Positions 44,816-56,688 are shown, numbered from the stretch's first letter. The stretch is 64,000 nt of DNA from FEN-1219 sp963713355 (GCA_963713355.1 CAVQLK010000006.1:124001-188000), one strand, 5' to 3'. Notes: generated by a model not told the origin, from the sequence alone. Translations and numbers: made by a program.

Positions 44816-46720
44816 TCAGACCTTCGGCGAATCGGTGATGGGAGCCGCGACGACCGGCGACTCGCACGGGGTCTCGGACGTTGCGCTGCGGCGAAGCGTG
44901 ACGGTGAATGTCGCGCCCCCTTCGGGATTGTTGTGGGCGGCGATCGTGCCGCCATGAGCTTCGACGATCCTCCGTGCAATCGTGAGGCCCACGCCAAGAC
45001 CGTGCGATTTCGTCGTGACGAACGGCGTGAACAGCTTGCTGACCATATCCGCCCGCAGGCCCGGTCCCGTGTCTCGCACGGCGACTTCCACCTCGGTCGC
45101 CGTGCACTTGCTGCTGATCGCGACCTGGCGTCGGGATGGGGGCGTCTCGGCCATCGCCTCCATGGCGTTGACCACGAGGTTCACCAGCACCTGCTCCAAT
45201 AGCACCGAATCGCCGCTGATGACGCAAGGAGTCGCCGTCAGATCGGCGATCACTTCGATCTGCCGCGCTGCCATGTCGTGAGCAACGAGCGCAAGGCTGT
45301 CGTTGATGACGGCATTGAGATCGATGGGCTTCTTTTGTAACTGACGGCTTCGCAGCATCGTCCGATGACGGTCGATGATCTGCGTGGCATGGACGCCCTC
45401 GGTCTGGATATCGGACAAGATCTCCGCGATTGTGTCCGGCGTCGCACGATTGGCTGCGGCCATCTCCCGAAGCGCTTGAGCGTTGAATATCATCGAGCTC
45501 AACGGTTGAGCGAGATCGTGTGCCATCGAGCTCGTCAGCGCCGACATCGTCTCGCGTCGGCTTGCGTCGGCGGCGATGACCAGGCTCCTGCGGCTATCGA
45601 GCTCCGCCCGCTGCCGCGCGCGACGCTCCAATAACAGCCCGACAATCAAGAGCGCCTGGATGGCGAGTGCGCCGCCGCCGATCAGAACCACCGTCCGATA
45701 TTCGCTCCACAGGCTAGGGCCTCGATAGAAAACCAAGCTGTCGGGCGGCAACCGACTCTCGGGAATGCCCCACCGCTGCAGCTCGCGCCAGTCGAACATC
45801 GGCTGGTTTCGCAATTGCGGAGCCACTTCGACGCGCGGCGCGCCGTTCAAGATCTCGATGGCCGTCTCGGCCGTGCGGCGAGAAAGATCGTCGATGGGCA
45901 TCAGCCTGGCGCCGACGATACCGGCGCCAAGATACACGCTGTACGCCGCGAACAAGGGAGCATTCGCCGACGTTCGAAGATCGGCCATGATTCGCTCGTC
46001 TGCATACGCCGCGCCCACCGCGTCGGTGCCGAAGTTGAGATAGAAAATCGCGGAATCGTCGGGGAGGCTCGCAACACGAAGCAAGAGCTCTGAAAAAGAT
46101 ACATCGTCGGACCATCCAAACGTCAGGCGATCGTGAAATCGCCTGAACGGGACCTCGAGCTCTTGACGCCAGAATCTGCCGATCTGTCCGGATCCCATGA
46201 CCATGAGCACATGCTTTGTCTCGGGCAGCAGTTGCAGGATGTCGTCGACGAGGCCGGGGAAATCGTTGACGACCGCGACGGTGGTGTCGTTTTCGCCGAG
46301 GGGCGCGTCCTGCAGATAGCGCTCGTCGACTGCTCCGAACAGGAGCGGTGTTTCGGGGAAGAGGTGCGCTCGGTACTTGCTCGCGAATTGAGCCGCGGGG
46401 CCGGCAACAGTCACGATGAGGTCCGGCTTGGGACGATCGGCGAAGGTGGAACCGATGAAGTCGACAAACGCTTGCTCAGAGGCGCCGACAAACCCTGTAG
46501 GACCCACGACGACCTGAACGACGTTCACGGGCCCCTCGCTGCGCTGGTCAAGCTCGACAAGGAGGTTGCCCGTGAATTGGTCGAGAATCATGTTGCCGCG
46601 GTTGAACGACTGCAGCACCAAGATCTGTTGGACTCGCGACTGAGCTTCGGCCGGCGCCGCTGTGAGGATCAGCAAGCCCGCCAGTGCAGCGCATCGCACA
46701 CTGTCACGAACGCGGGACAT
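44816..46720 (-). CDS. Sensor histidine kinase fused to periplasmic ABC-binding domain
   Basis: 634 residues from ATG 46720; the frame extends to 46762 but the leader is polar. Signal/anchor (GLLILTAAPAEAQ), then a periplasmic domain of about 300 residues of the ABC substrate-binding type (ILVLQSFNRGN..., PDLIVTVAGPAAQFASKYR, GAVDERYLQD). A membrane helix (about 345-368) leads to the kinase: MAHDLAQPLSSMIFNAQ with the phospho-His, N-box NLVVNAMEAM, DTGPGLR and GLGVGLTI. It could sense a small solute; no response regulator is adjacent. Confidence 0.8.
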   Translation of the reverse strand: MSRVRDSVRCAALAGLLILTAAPAEAQSRVQQILVLQSFNRGNMILDQFTGNLLVELDQRSEGPVNVVQVVVGPTGFVGASEQAFVDFIGSTFADRPKPDLIVTVAGPAAQFASKYRAHLFPETPLLFGAVDERYLQDAPLGENDTTVAVVNDFPGLVDDILQLLPETKHVLMVMGSGQIGRFWRQELEVPFRRFHDRLTFGWSDDVSFSELLLRVASLPDDSAIFYLNFGTDAVGAAYADERIMADLRTSANAPLFAAYSVYLGAGIVGARLMPIDDLSRRTAETAIEILNGAPRVEVAPQLRNQPMFDWRELQRWGIPESRLPPDSLVFYRGPSLWSEYRTVVLIGGGALAIQALLIVGLLLERRARQRAELDSRRSLVIAADASRRETMSALTSSMAHDLAQPLSSMIFNAQALREMAAANRATPDTIAEILSDIQTEGVHATQIIDRHRTMLRSRQLQKKPIDLNAVINDSLALVAHDMAARQIEVIADLTATPCVISGDSVLLEQVLVNLVVNAMEAMAETPPSRRQVAISSKCTATEVEVAVRDTGPGLRADMVSKLFTPFVTTKSHGLGVGLTIARRIVEAHGGTIAAHNNPEGGATFTVTLRRSATSETPCESPVVAAPITDSPKV

Positions 46721-46863
46721 TCGGCGACACTGCTCCTCTCGGCCATCGGCGTGGCTACGCAATTATAGACGGCAGCGAGCTTGATCCGTGTGCCCACCCC
46801 TAGACTGGGCGGGGCATTGAGACTTCCTGCGAATATGCGACCGAGAGCAGCCAAAGAAAGAAC

Positions 46864-48183
46864 ATGCCGGTGAGGCAGCGATGGGCGGTTCTGCGATACC
46901 TCGTCGCGTCTGTGGGCGTCGCGCACACTCTGTGCCTCCGCGCCGAGCACATGCTTTACCGCGATGCCGAGCGAGGCACGGAGCTCGTCTTGAACGCCGA
47001 AGTGGTCGGGGCTTGGTACCGCAGCGACGACTCCTGGTTTGGCGAATCCGAGTCGTTTCTCGGGGTGAATGTCGAACAGTGGGCCGATTTCGGCGTCGAG
47101 CCGACACTCTCGTTCAAGGCTCGCGCGGGACCCGGCAGCCTCTTCACTGCACTCAGCGGTGTCTACGCGAGCACAGTGGGCGACGACGCGGCGGGCTCTA
47201 CGGTCGGCCTCGACGACACGGACTCGCTGACGCTCGAGCAAGCGAACGTCGGCTGGCGCGTGGACGACATTCTTGCCGCGCTCGACGGCGAAACGCTCTC
47301 GATCGCCGTCGGCCGTCTCGATTACGGCATCGGCACGGGCCTGCTCGTCGACGACGGCGGTGCGGACGGCGGAGAGCGCGGCGGCTGGTATCTCGGCATG
47401 CGCAAGGCGTTCGCGCAGTCCTTCGTGGCGAGCCTCGACAGCGAGACGTGGCTCGTCGAGATCTTCAGCTTGCACAATCAGCCGCGAGAAGGCGACACGC
47501 GCGGCGCTGCTCGCGGCGCGAACGTCGAATATCGTTTCGATGAGCGCGCCGCGCTCGGCACGAGTTATCTACGCGTCGACACCGAGGACCTGAACGAGGA
47601 GAGCCTCGATGTGTACTCGGCACGTGCGAGCTGGAGCTCGGCTGGCGGTCTTGCGCTCGCGGCCGAGCTCGTCGACGAGAGCAGCGGCCAGATCGACGCG
47701 ATGGGCTACTACGTGCAGATCGGCTACACGTTCACCTCGCTCTCATGGACGCCGGAGCTCCGCTTGCGCCACGCGCGCTTCGACGGCGACGACACCGCGA
47801 CGGCGCTCGACGAGCGTTTCCGCGAGGTTGCGTACGGCTCGACGGACTGGACCTCCTGGTACCAGGGCGAGATCACGGGCGAGTATGCACTTGGGTTGGG
47901 CAATGTTAAGAGCGAGCTCGTGCGGCTCACGCTTACGCCATCCGACCGCGTCACGTTCGACGTGATGCTCTACCGCTTCACGCTCGATGAGCCGGCGAGC
48001 TTCGGCGCGACTTCAGCGGAGTGGGGCGACGAGCTCAATTTCACGATCGATTGGGAAGCCGACGAGCGCGTGTCCGTCACCGGTGTCCTTGGCCTGCTAC
48101 GCCCCGGCGAAGCCGCGAAGCAGATCATCGGCGGCGGCAGCGATTGGGCTCACGCGATGCTGCTCGTTTCGTATTCCTGGTGA
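46864..48183 (+). CDS. Outer-membrane barrel protein (alginate-export/AlgE-like style)
   Basis: 439 residues. The N-terminus is only moderately like a signal peptide (YLVASVGVAHTLCLRA). The rest is a long barrel with many short strands and charged loops, GYYVQIGYTFTS, RVTFDVMLYRFTL, ending in AMLLVSYSW with a terminal aromatic. The pattern of acidic turns and RGANVEYRF strands suits AlgE-like export barrels. Substrate unknown. Divergent from the binding-domain kinase 100 bases away, which may control it. Confidence 0.6.
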   Translation: MPVRQRWAVLRYLVASVGVAHTLCLRAEHMLYRDAERGTELVLNAEVVGAWYRSDDSWFGESESFLGVNVEQWADFGVEPTLSFKARAGPGSLFTALSGVYASTVGDDAAGSTVGLDDTDSLTLEQANVGWRVDDILAALDGETLSIAVGRLDYGIGTGLLVDDGGADGGERGGWYLGMRKAFAQSFVASLDSETWLVEIFSLHNQPREGDTRGAARGANVEYRFDERAALGTSYLRVDTEDLNEESLDVYSARASWSSAGGLALAAELVDESSGQIDAMGYYVQIGYTFTSLSWTPELRLRHARFDGDDTATALDERFREVAYGSTDWTSWYQGEITGEYALGLGNVKSELVRLTLTPSDRVTFDVMLYRFTLDEPASFGATSAEWGDELNFTIDWEADERVSVTGVLGLLRPGEAAKQIIGGGSDWAHAMLLVSYSW

Positions 48184-48202
48184 CGCTCGGCGGGCGGCAG
48201 GC

Positions 48203-49084
48203 TCACTCGAGCCCCGACGCTCGCGCTTGCTCGCGCCCGAGGACCGCCTGATCGCGATCTCCGTCGCCGTGCGCAACGCAGCCGAGCAGGCGGTCGCGAT
48301 AGACGTTGTGACTCGGCATCGGGACGCGCGCCAAGTCGGCGGCTGCAGCGATCAGATTCGAATCCTTGAGCCCGACATGAATCGGCGAGCCGACCTGATC
48401 GTAGCTCTCGTCGACCATCTTCTGGCCGTACACCTTGTACGCCGTCGCGGCGAACAGGCCTTCCGTCATGACGTCTTGGAATACCTGCGGCGCGACGTCG
48501 TATTTGCGTACGAGCGAGAACCCCTCGGCCATCGCGACCATCGCGCAGCCGAGCACGGCGTTGTTGGCGAGCTTGATCGCCGTCGCCGACTCGGGCTTCG
48601 CGCCCGCAGCGAAAATGCGCTTGCCCATCGATTGCAGCAGCTCGGTGCAGCGCGCGACCGCGTCGGCGGGACCGCCTACGACGATCCCGAGCTGGCCCGT
48701 GGCCGCGAGATCCGGCCGGCCAAGCACGGGCGCCGCGACGAGCGTTTGGCCGGCCTCACGATGCGCGGCTTCGAGCTGACGCACGACGGCGACGCCGTGC
48801 GTGCCCATGACGACATGGATCGCCCCCTTCCGCAACGACTCGCAGAGCCCGCCTGGTTCCAGCGCAACATTCGTGACGGCCGTGTCCTCGACGAGCATCG
48901 TCACCACGACGTCGCTTTCCGCCGCCAGCTCGGCCACGGAGGCTGCCGCGCGAGCGCCCGCCGCCGTCAGAGGTGCGGCCTGCGCAGCGAATTGATCGAA
49001 CACCGTCAGATCGTGACCCGCATCGAGCAGACGGCGGGCCATTCCTTGTCCCATGCGGCCGAGGCCAACGAACCCTACTTTCAT
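48203..49084 (-). CDS. NAD(P)-dependent beta-hydroxyacid dehydrogenase
   Basis: 293 residues. Rossmann start KVGFVGLGRMGQGMARRLLDAGHDL, substrate-binding strand APVLGRPDLAATGQL, catalytic Lys in AIKLANN (about residue 170) and a helical C-terminal domain. Belongs to the 3-hydroxyisobutyrate/tartronate semialdehyde dehydrogenase family. In the usual DAPVSGG motif Asp and Ser are replaced here by Ala and Leu-Gly-Arg, so the substrate may differ. Single gene. Confidence 0.85.
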   Translation of the reverse strand: MKVGFVGLGRMGQGMARRLLDAGHDLTVFDQFAAQAAPLTAAGARAAASVAELAAESDVVVTMLVEDTAVTNVALEPGGLCESLRKGAIHVVMGTHGVAVVRQLEAAHREAGQTLVAAPVLGRPDLAATGQLGIVVGGPADAVARCTELLQSMGKRIFAAGAKPESATAIKLANNAVLGCAMVAMAEGFSLVRKYDVAPQVFQDVMTEGLFAATAYKVYGQKMVDESYDQVGSPIHVGLKDSNLIAAAADLARVPMPSHNVYRDRLLGCVAHGDGDRDQAVLGREQARASGLE

Positions 49085-49234
49085 GGTGTTTTCCGAGCAG
49101 GCTTGTGCGACGAGAGGGGGCGACTTTGACGCGCCGACGCGCGCGTTGCAAGCCGCCGAGTGCGCACGTTCAGCGGCCCTGCTAACGCGCGGAGACGGGA
49201 GTCAACTAGCCGAGGACCTGCCTCCTGCCTCGAC

Positions 49235-49626
49235 ATGCCGTACGCGGTATCGTCGTACTACGACCTACTCGCGACGCAGGGTCTCGGCGATTTCCGCGCG
49301 CTCATGGAGTCGGTGACGCTTCATCCCGCGATGGGCGTGTGCTTGAGCATGCTCGGGAACCAGAAACCGAACCCATCTGGAACCATCCGCCCCCGACGAG
49401 AACTAGCGCGCGAGCTCATGCACCGTTCACGATCGGCGTCGTCGCGCTCGAGCTCGATGGCAGCGTGCGCCTGACGCAAGCGCACGCAGCCGATCATCGA
49501 GGGCTTCGCGCACGCCTACACGGGGTGGACGTACGCGGGCGCGCCGAGCTTTCAACCAGCGCGGCCGACCGCGTGGCGCCGCACATCGGCAATTTCTCCG
49601 AACGAGATCTGGGCTTCCTCGTGTGA
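49235..49626 (+). pseudogene. DUF1800-family protein, internal fragment
   Basis: Over three frames the sequence reads YYDLLATQGLGDFRALMESVTLHPAMGVCLSMLGNQKPN, FTIGVVALELDGSVRL and IIEGFAHAYTGWTYAG, in this order, as in the middle of DUF1800 proteins. At least three frame changes and no N- or C-terminal parts, so a true remnant. Intact DUF1800 genes are often followed by a DUF1501 gene, absent here. Confidence 0.55.
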
Positions 49627-49650
49627 TGCCGTAGCGCCGTGCGCGTTAGC

Positions 49651-49797
49651 CTAGTCGCGACCCTTTTCTTTGTCTTCCTGGCGCTCGCGCTCGGCGCCCA
49701 CGCCGACCGCGGCACCGACGCCGCCTGCAACGAGCGGGGCGCATCCGAACTGGCTGGACGCGACGATCAACAATAAGGCCGTCATCAAGATTTTCAT
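49651..49797 (-). CDS. Small lipoprotein with glycine-zipper segment
   Basis: 48 residues from ATG 49797, with AGGAGAAA at good spacing. Lipobox FGCA (about residue 19) after a hydrophobic signal, then VAGGVGAAVGVGAE and a charged tail (RERQEDKEKGRD). Small envelope lipoprotein of unknown role, like other short Gly-zipper lipoproteins. Divergent from the SYLF gene with 127 bases between. Confidence 0.65.
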   Translation of the reverse strand: MKILMTALLLIVASSQFGCAPLVAGGVGAAVGVGAERERQEDKEKGRD

Positions 49798-49924
49798 GTC
49801 ATTTCTCCTAATTGCCTTTGCGGGCCAGGGAGTTGCAGCAACCGTGCCAGCCCACGCGTGCCGCGGCCGTGGCATGGATCTTGCTCTGTCCTCGCAAGTG
49901 AAGGTGATTCGGAGGAATCAACAG

Positions 49925-50518
49925 ATGAAAAAGTTTACAAATTTCGCATTGGCTGCAATGGCCACGATGACGCTCGTCGGAGTGAGCGTGAGCGCGCAGG
50001 ACCGCGACGACGACGACGAGATCGCCGCGGATACGCTCACCGATCGCCGGCAAGAGATCCTCGACATGTCGAAGGAAACAATCGCCGCGCTTCGCAAGGA
50101 CGAATCCGCGCAAGAGTTGGTCGATGACGCATACGGCCACGCGGTGTTCGACACGACGAAGGGCGGCTTGATCGTCACGGGCGCCGGCGGCACGGGTGTC
50201 GCGATGCGGAAGAACGGCAGCAACCCGATCTACATGCACATGGGCGCAGGTGGCGTCGGTCTCGGCGCGGGACTCGAGAACTATAAGTTCATCGTCCTGT
50301 TCGAGAACGAGGACGTCTATGAGCGCTTCATCGACGGTGAATGGAGCGCGGGCGCGACGGCGCAAGCAGCGGCCGGCCGCGATGGCGCCGCGGTCGTTGG
50401 GAAGTTTGTGAACGGCGTTGCCGTTTATCACGTCACCGACAAAGGCTTGATCGCTCAAGCCGATGTCACGGGTGTGCGGTTCTGGCCGAGCGACCGGCTC
50501 AATCCCGGCGTCGGCTAA
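49925..50518 (+). CDS. SYLF/YSC84-domain exported protein
   Basis: 197 residues from ATG 49925, with GGAGGAA upstream. Signal peptide ends VSAQD. The SYLF core shows AYGHAVFDTTKGGLIVTGAGGTGVAMRK, GAGGVGLGAGLENYKFIVLFEN and VAVYHVTDKGLIAQADVTGVRFW. These domains bind lipids; bacterial members are periplasmic and of unknown role. A strong terminator lies 31 bases after the stop. Confidence 0.8.
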   Translation: MKKFTNFALAAMATMTLVGVSVSAQDRDDDDEIAADTLTDRRQEILDMSKETIAALRKDESAQELVDDAYGHAVFDTTKGGLIVTGAGGTGVAMRKNGSNPIYMHMGAGGVGLGAGLENYKFIVLFENEDVYERFIDGEWSAGATAQAAAGRDGAAVVGKFVNGVAVYHVTDKGLIAQADVTGVRFWPSDRLNPGVG

Positions 50519-50548
50519 GTTTCAGCGTTTGGTGAGAGAGTGAGCTTC

Positions 50549-50586
50549 GCGCACGGCGTTTTCGGACGCCGTGCGCACTTTTTTTT
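50549..50586 (+). terminator. Rho-independent terminator
   Basis: GCGCACGGCG (50549-50558), eight-base loop, CGCCGTGCGC (50567-50576), then ACTTTTTTTT. Perfect 10-bp stem with a U-run; ends the SYLF transcript just before the convergent hydrolase stop at 50596. A shorter A-run on the left makes it weaker for the minus strand. Confidence 0.85.
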
Positions 50587-50595
50587 CGAGCGCGG

Positions 50596-51861
50596 TCAGT
50601 CGATGATCGCTTGCCGCACCGCGTTCTCGAACGCCTGCCGCGCGGGGCCACCCTGGCCGCCTTGGATGAAATAGATAGAGACGAGCTCTTCGGCGGGTTC
50701 GATCCAGTGAGCGACGCCGCTGCCGCCCGGCCAGCTGATCGCGCCCTTCGACACGGCGAGGTCTGCCGCGATCGGATCGAGCACAACTTGCATGCCGAGC
50801 CCGAAGCCCATACCGTGCGCCGGCCGCCCGAATTGACCGTTGACCATGTCGCCCGTGTGATTGGCCGTCATCATCTCCACGGTGCGCGGCCCCAGCAATC
50901 GCTTGCCGTCGAGCTCGCCGCGGTTCATCAGCATCTGCGCGAACTGCAGGTAGTCTTCGACGGAGGCCGAGAGCCCGCCGGCGCCGGAGAAATACGTCAC
51001 CTGCGACAAGTCGCGCGCTGTCGCTTGCAACTGGCCGTCGCGCCGCGCGTGCACTGCTGCAAGGCGCTCCGCTTGGCGGCCCGTGTAATAGAACGACGTG
51101 TCGGGCATGTCGAGCGGCTCGAAGATCCGCTCGCGCAGAAACTCGTCGTACGGCTGCCCGGATGCAACCTCGACAATGCGCGACAGTACGTCGAAGCCCG
51201 CGAGCCCGCTGTAACGCCACAGCGTGCCGGGCTGGAAGTCGAGCGGCACCGTGCCGAGCTTCGGAATGTACGAGGCCAACGTGTCCTGCGGCGCGCGCTG
51301 CGCGGCTTGGCCCGCCGAGCGCTGGCCCAAGCCTCCGCTCATGAGGCCCGAGCCGTGCTTCAAGAGATCGGCGACGGTAATCGGGCGAGTCGCCGCCACC
51401 AAATCGAACGCGCCTTCGGCGCCGCCGGGGCGCGCGACGGCGACTTGCGCCGGGGCCGCGAACTCGGGGATGTAGCGCGACACGGGATCGTTCAAGCGAA
51501 CGTCGCCGCTCTCGACGAGCATCAAGATCGCGACGGCCGTGATCGGTTTCGACGACGACGCCAGGCCGAAGATGTGATCGGTCCGCATCGGGGTGCGCTT
51601 GGCGATGTCGGAATAGCCATGCGCTTCGAAGTGCACGATTCGCCCGCGCCGCGCGACGAGCGTCACAACGCCCGCGATCTCGCCGGCGTCGACGTGCTTT
51701 TGCATCGCGGGGCCGATGCGCGCGAGCCGCTCCGAAGAGAGCCCGACGTCCTCGGGTTTCGCCGTGGGCAACGAACCGGCCAGCGTGGCAACGGGCCACG
51801 TGGCGCCGACAACGGCGAGGCCGCCGACGAGCGCGGCGGCGAGCTTGGACGCGATCGACAT
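50596..51861 (-). CDS. Exported serine hydrolase, class C beta-lactamase/esterase family
   Basis: 421 residues, signal peptide to about residue 28. SxxK motif SSSK (Ser102-Lys105), YxG (WRYSGLAGFDVLSRI, about 230) as the Tyr motif, and GGSG near 390. Family members are esterases or peptidases, seldom real beta-lactamases. Very similar in layout to the hydrolase at 59802-61145 (same PxDVGLSxERLARI start), so the two are paralogues. Single gene. Confidence 0.85.
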   Translation of the reverse strand: MSIASKLAAALVGGLAVVGATWPVATLAGSLPTAKPEDVGLSSERLARIGPAMQKHVDAGEIAGVVTLVARRGRIVHFEAHGYSDIAKRTPMRTDHIFGLASSSKPITAVAILMLVESGDVRLNDPVSRYIPEFAAPAQVAVARPGGAEGAFDLVAATRPITVADLLKHGSGLMSGGLGQRSAGQAAQRAPQDTLASYIPKLGTVPLDFQPGTLWRYSGLAGFDVLSRIVEVASGQPYDEFLRERIFEPLDMPDTSFYYTGRQAERLAAVHARRDGQLQATARDLSQVTYFSGAGGLSASVEDYLQFAQMLMNRGELDGKRLLGPRTVEMMTANHTGDMVNGQFGRPAHGMGFGLGMQVVLDPIAADLAVSKGAISWPGGSGVAHWIEPAEELVSIYFIQGGQGGPARQAFENAVRQAIID

Positions 51862-52005
51862 TGGATTCCCCCTCGTGATCGTGGCGAGCCATGGTAACGC
51901 AGGGCCTCGGCAGCAAACCGCGTCGCCGGCTCTCTTGGCAAAACTCGTGACAGCGCCGCACGAAACCCCCTATGCTTTTTCGAGCCGTTAACCGGGGGAT
52001 ACGCC

Positions 52006-53536
52006 ATGAGACGCTCGTTGCCGCTTTTGTCGACTGCCGCCTGCTCCGCAGCCGCCGCGATTCCGCTCTTCATCGGGGCGCCTGCCTACGCGGCCACGGC
52101 GTGCGCCGATCTCGCGAAGCTCGCGCTGCCGGAAACGAAGATCACGGTGGCCGAGCGCGTGCCGGCCGGCGAGTTCAACGCGCCCGGTGCACGGCAGCCG
52201 CTGAACGTCCCGGCGCTGTGCCGCGTTGCGGGCACGGTGTCGCCCGCCATCAACTTCGAGGTTTGGCTGCCCGAAGGCGCTGCGTGGAACGGTCGGTTCC
52301 AAGCCGTCGGCGGCGGCGGTCTCGCGGGCATCATCAGTTATCCCGCGATGGCCGAAGCCGTGCGCGGCGGCTACGCGTCGTCGTCGACGGACACGGGCCA
52401 CGTCTCGACCGATGACACATGGCTCTACGATCGCCAGCGCGTCGTCGACTACGGTTATCGCGCGATTCACGAGATGACGGTCAAGGCGAAATCCGTCATC
52501 GAAGCGCACTACGGCCGCGCGCCGGAGTACTCATATTTCAACGGCTGCTCGACGGGTGGCCGGCAAGGCCTCATGACGGCGCAGCGGTTCCCCGAAGACT
52601 ACGACGGCATCGTCTCGGGTGCGCCCGTGTTTCGCTTCACGAATCTGCACATGGGTCAGCTCTGGACGGCGCACGCGACGCTGAAGAAGCCCGGCGCCGC
52701 GCTCAGTCGCGAGGACTTTGCGCGCGTCGGTGAAGCCGCGGTCGCACAGTGCGATGCGCATGACGGCGTAAAGGACGGAATCATTGCCGATCCGCGCACC
52801 TGCGACTTCGATCCCGCCAAGCTGCAAGGTTTCCGGCCCGAGCAAATCGAGGCGCTGAAGCTCATCTATCAGGGCGCCGTGAATCCGCGCACGGGCGTGC
52901 AGATCTATCCCGGGCTCGAGCCTGGCGGCGAGGGCGCGCAACCCGGGCAACCCCGGCTGGGCGATGATCATGAACGGCCAAGGTCCGTTCGCGATCGACA
53001 ACGCCGTCATCGGCGGCATGGGCTTCGACAATCCGAATTGGGATTGGAAGACGTTCGACTTCGATTCCGACGTCGCGCTCGTGAACTCGAAGCTCTTCGG
53101 TGTGCTGAACGCCGTCAATCCGGACTTGCGCGATTTCAAGAACGGCGGCGGCAAGCTGATCGTGTGGCACGGTTGGAACGACCCAGGCGTGATGCCGCAG
53201 CAGACGCTGGATTATTTCGATAGCGTCGTCGAATACGCGGGCAAAGCGACGGGCGGCGACGGCGCCGCGTTAACGGACGAGTACTTACGGGTCTTCATGC
53301 TGCCCGGCGTCGGCCATTGCCGCGGCGGCGTCGGCCCCGATCAGGTCGACTGGATGGCGTCGCTCGCCGGTTGGGTCGAGAAGGGGACGAAACCCGCCAC
53401 GATCACGGCGACTGCGACGCGCGACGGCAAGGTCGCGATGACGCGGCCGCTGTGCCCGCACCCGCAGGTCGCGCGCTACAAAGGCCAAGGCGACACGAAT
53501 AGCGCCGCAAGCTTCGAGTGCGCCGCGCCGCGCTGA
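52006..53536 (+). CDS. Tannase/feruloyl esterase-family protein (one frameshift as read)
   Basis: About 510 residues with a signal peptide (residues 1-29). Nucleophile motif NGCSTGGRQGL (Ser near 185), CRVAGTVSPAINFEVWLP at the start of the domain, ADPRTCDFDP, and the C-terminal VWHGWNDPGVMP with Asp and the late GVGHCRGG with the catalytic His. One surplus base near 52940 breaks the frame; the downstream part is complete to 53536. It hydrolyses esters of phenolic acids or related compounds outside the cell. Confidence 0.8.
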
Positions 53537-53678
53537 GCGGCCCATGTGCAACCGAACCCGTTAGCGGAGAGCGGCAAGCCGCTGTTCTTTCCCGTCGAGA
53601 ATCACGGCTCCACCGGTTTAGGCGGCGGCGCCGGCTCGGCGCGCCGAGACGGTCCGCGTATGCGGCCGCTCCCTGAGC

Positions 53679-54755
53679 GTGATGCAGAAAGAGGCGCTCG
53701 TCGTCACGTCGCGCTCGCCTGTCGCTTGGCGGCTCGCGAGCGACGAGGGCGCGTATCTCGCGGGTCTCGACGAGGCGCCATGCCCGCTGTCGTTTTTCAC
53801 GACGGGCATGGTGAGCTCGTACATGACACAGTTCCTCGCGGGCGCCGCCGCGCGACGAATCGCGATCGGCCGCATCCGGCTCGTGCTCGACAGCTACTAC
53901 ACGATGACGGGCTCGGCGCTCAAGGGCACGATGACGGCCGGTGCGAAGCCTCCGGCGCTGACGGTCGAGCTCGAGTGTGGCGAGAGCAACGGCGTATTGA
54001 CCGCTCTCGCGTGCGACGCAGCGGCAGCGGCGCCCGTGAACGGGCTGCTGCGAGCCTCGTTGCGCAGCCGCTTCTCGCTGACCCATAACAGCAGAGCCGT
54101 GCCCGGAGCACGCGTAGCCGCAATCGAAGGAGCAGCCGAGCCGGATCCAGCAGAGTATTTCGTTCGCGCCGAGCCGAGAGCCGGCAACTGGTCGAGCGTC
54201 GTGCGACGCGCGGGCAAGACGCCGCGGCTCGCACATACGGTCACGCTCGCAAACGACAGCCTCGCGGAGCAGCAGCGCCGCCTGCTGCACGTGCGCGGCA
54301 TCTGCACGGTGCGCGCCGACGGCGTGCTCGAGGTCGAGCAGCATCTGTACAACCCGCACGGCTCGATCTTTCACTTCTTGTGCGATGCAACGGACGGCCG
54401 CCGTGCGCCGGATGCATCGAGCTACGTCGCAGCCGGGATCGCGTTTTGCTTCATGACACAGTTCGGCCGATACGCAACGATCGCCAAGCGCAAGCTCGAG
54501 CACTGTCGCGTGACGCAAGATCTCCACTGGTCTCCCGGCGCCGGCGCTGCGGCTGAGGGGGAAGCCGAGCCAGTCGAGACGCACGTCTTGGTGGACTCCG
54601 TCGAGGACGATGGCTTCGCGCGCACGCTGCTCGAGATGTCCGAGCAGACCTGCTTCCTGCACGCACTCTGTCGTACCGCTTTGCGGACTGAGGTGACCGT
54701 GCGGGAGTACCCACAGGATGCATCGTTGCCCGAAGCTCGCGCGCCGGCGGTCTAG
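53679..54755 (+). CDS. Protein with two OsmC-like domains
   Basis: 358 residues from GTG 53679 (ATG at 53682 gives the same protein less one residue). The N-half (APCPLSFFTTGMVSSYMTQFL..., then IRLVLDSYYTMTGS) and the C-half (SYVAAGIAFCFMTQF..., then HVLVDSVEDDGFARTLLEMSEQTCFLHAL) are both OsmC folds, and each has only one of the usual two Cys (Cys35, and Cys in EQTC near 335). A pair in one chain could replace the normal dimer. OsmC proteins reduce organic hydroperoxides, though many relatives lack proof. Confidence 0.7.
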   Translation: MMQKEALVVTSRSPVAWRLASDEGAYLAGLDEAPCPLSFFTTGMVSSYMTQFLAGAAARRIAIGRIRLVLDSYYTMTGSALKGTMTAGAKPPALTVELECGESNGVLTALACDAAAAAPVNGLLRASLRSRFSLTHNSRAVPGARVAAIEGAAEPDPAEYFVRAEPRAGNWSSVVRRAGKTPRLAHTVTLANDSLAEQQRRLLHVRGICTVRADGVLEVEQHLYNPHGSIFHFLCDATDGRRAPDASSYVAAGIAFCFMTQFGRYATIAKRKLEHCRVTQDLHWSPGAGAAAEGEAEPVETHVLVDSVEDDGFARTLLEMSEQTCFLHALCRTALRTEVTVREYPQDASLPEARAPAV

Positions 54756-54789
54756 CCCCTCCGTGCCGCCGCCTGAGGCGCGGAGCGGC

Positions 54790-56688
<1,899 letters not shown>

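Noticed and set aside
50596..51861. True beta-lactamase
   Set aside because: SxxK and Tyr motifs are shared with esterases and peptidases; length and N-terminal PEDVGLSSERLARI suit the general serine hydrolase group.
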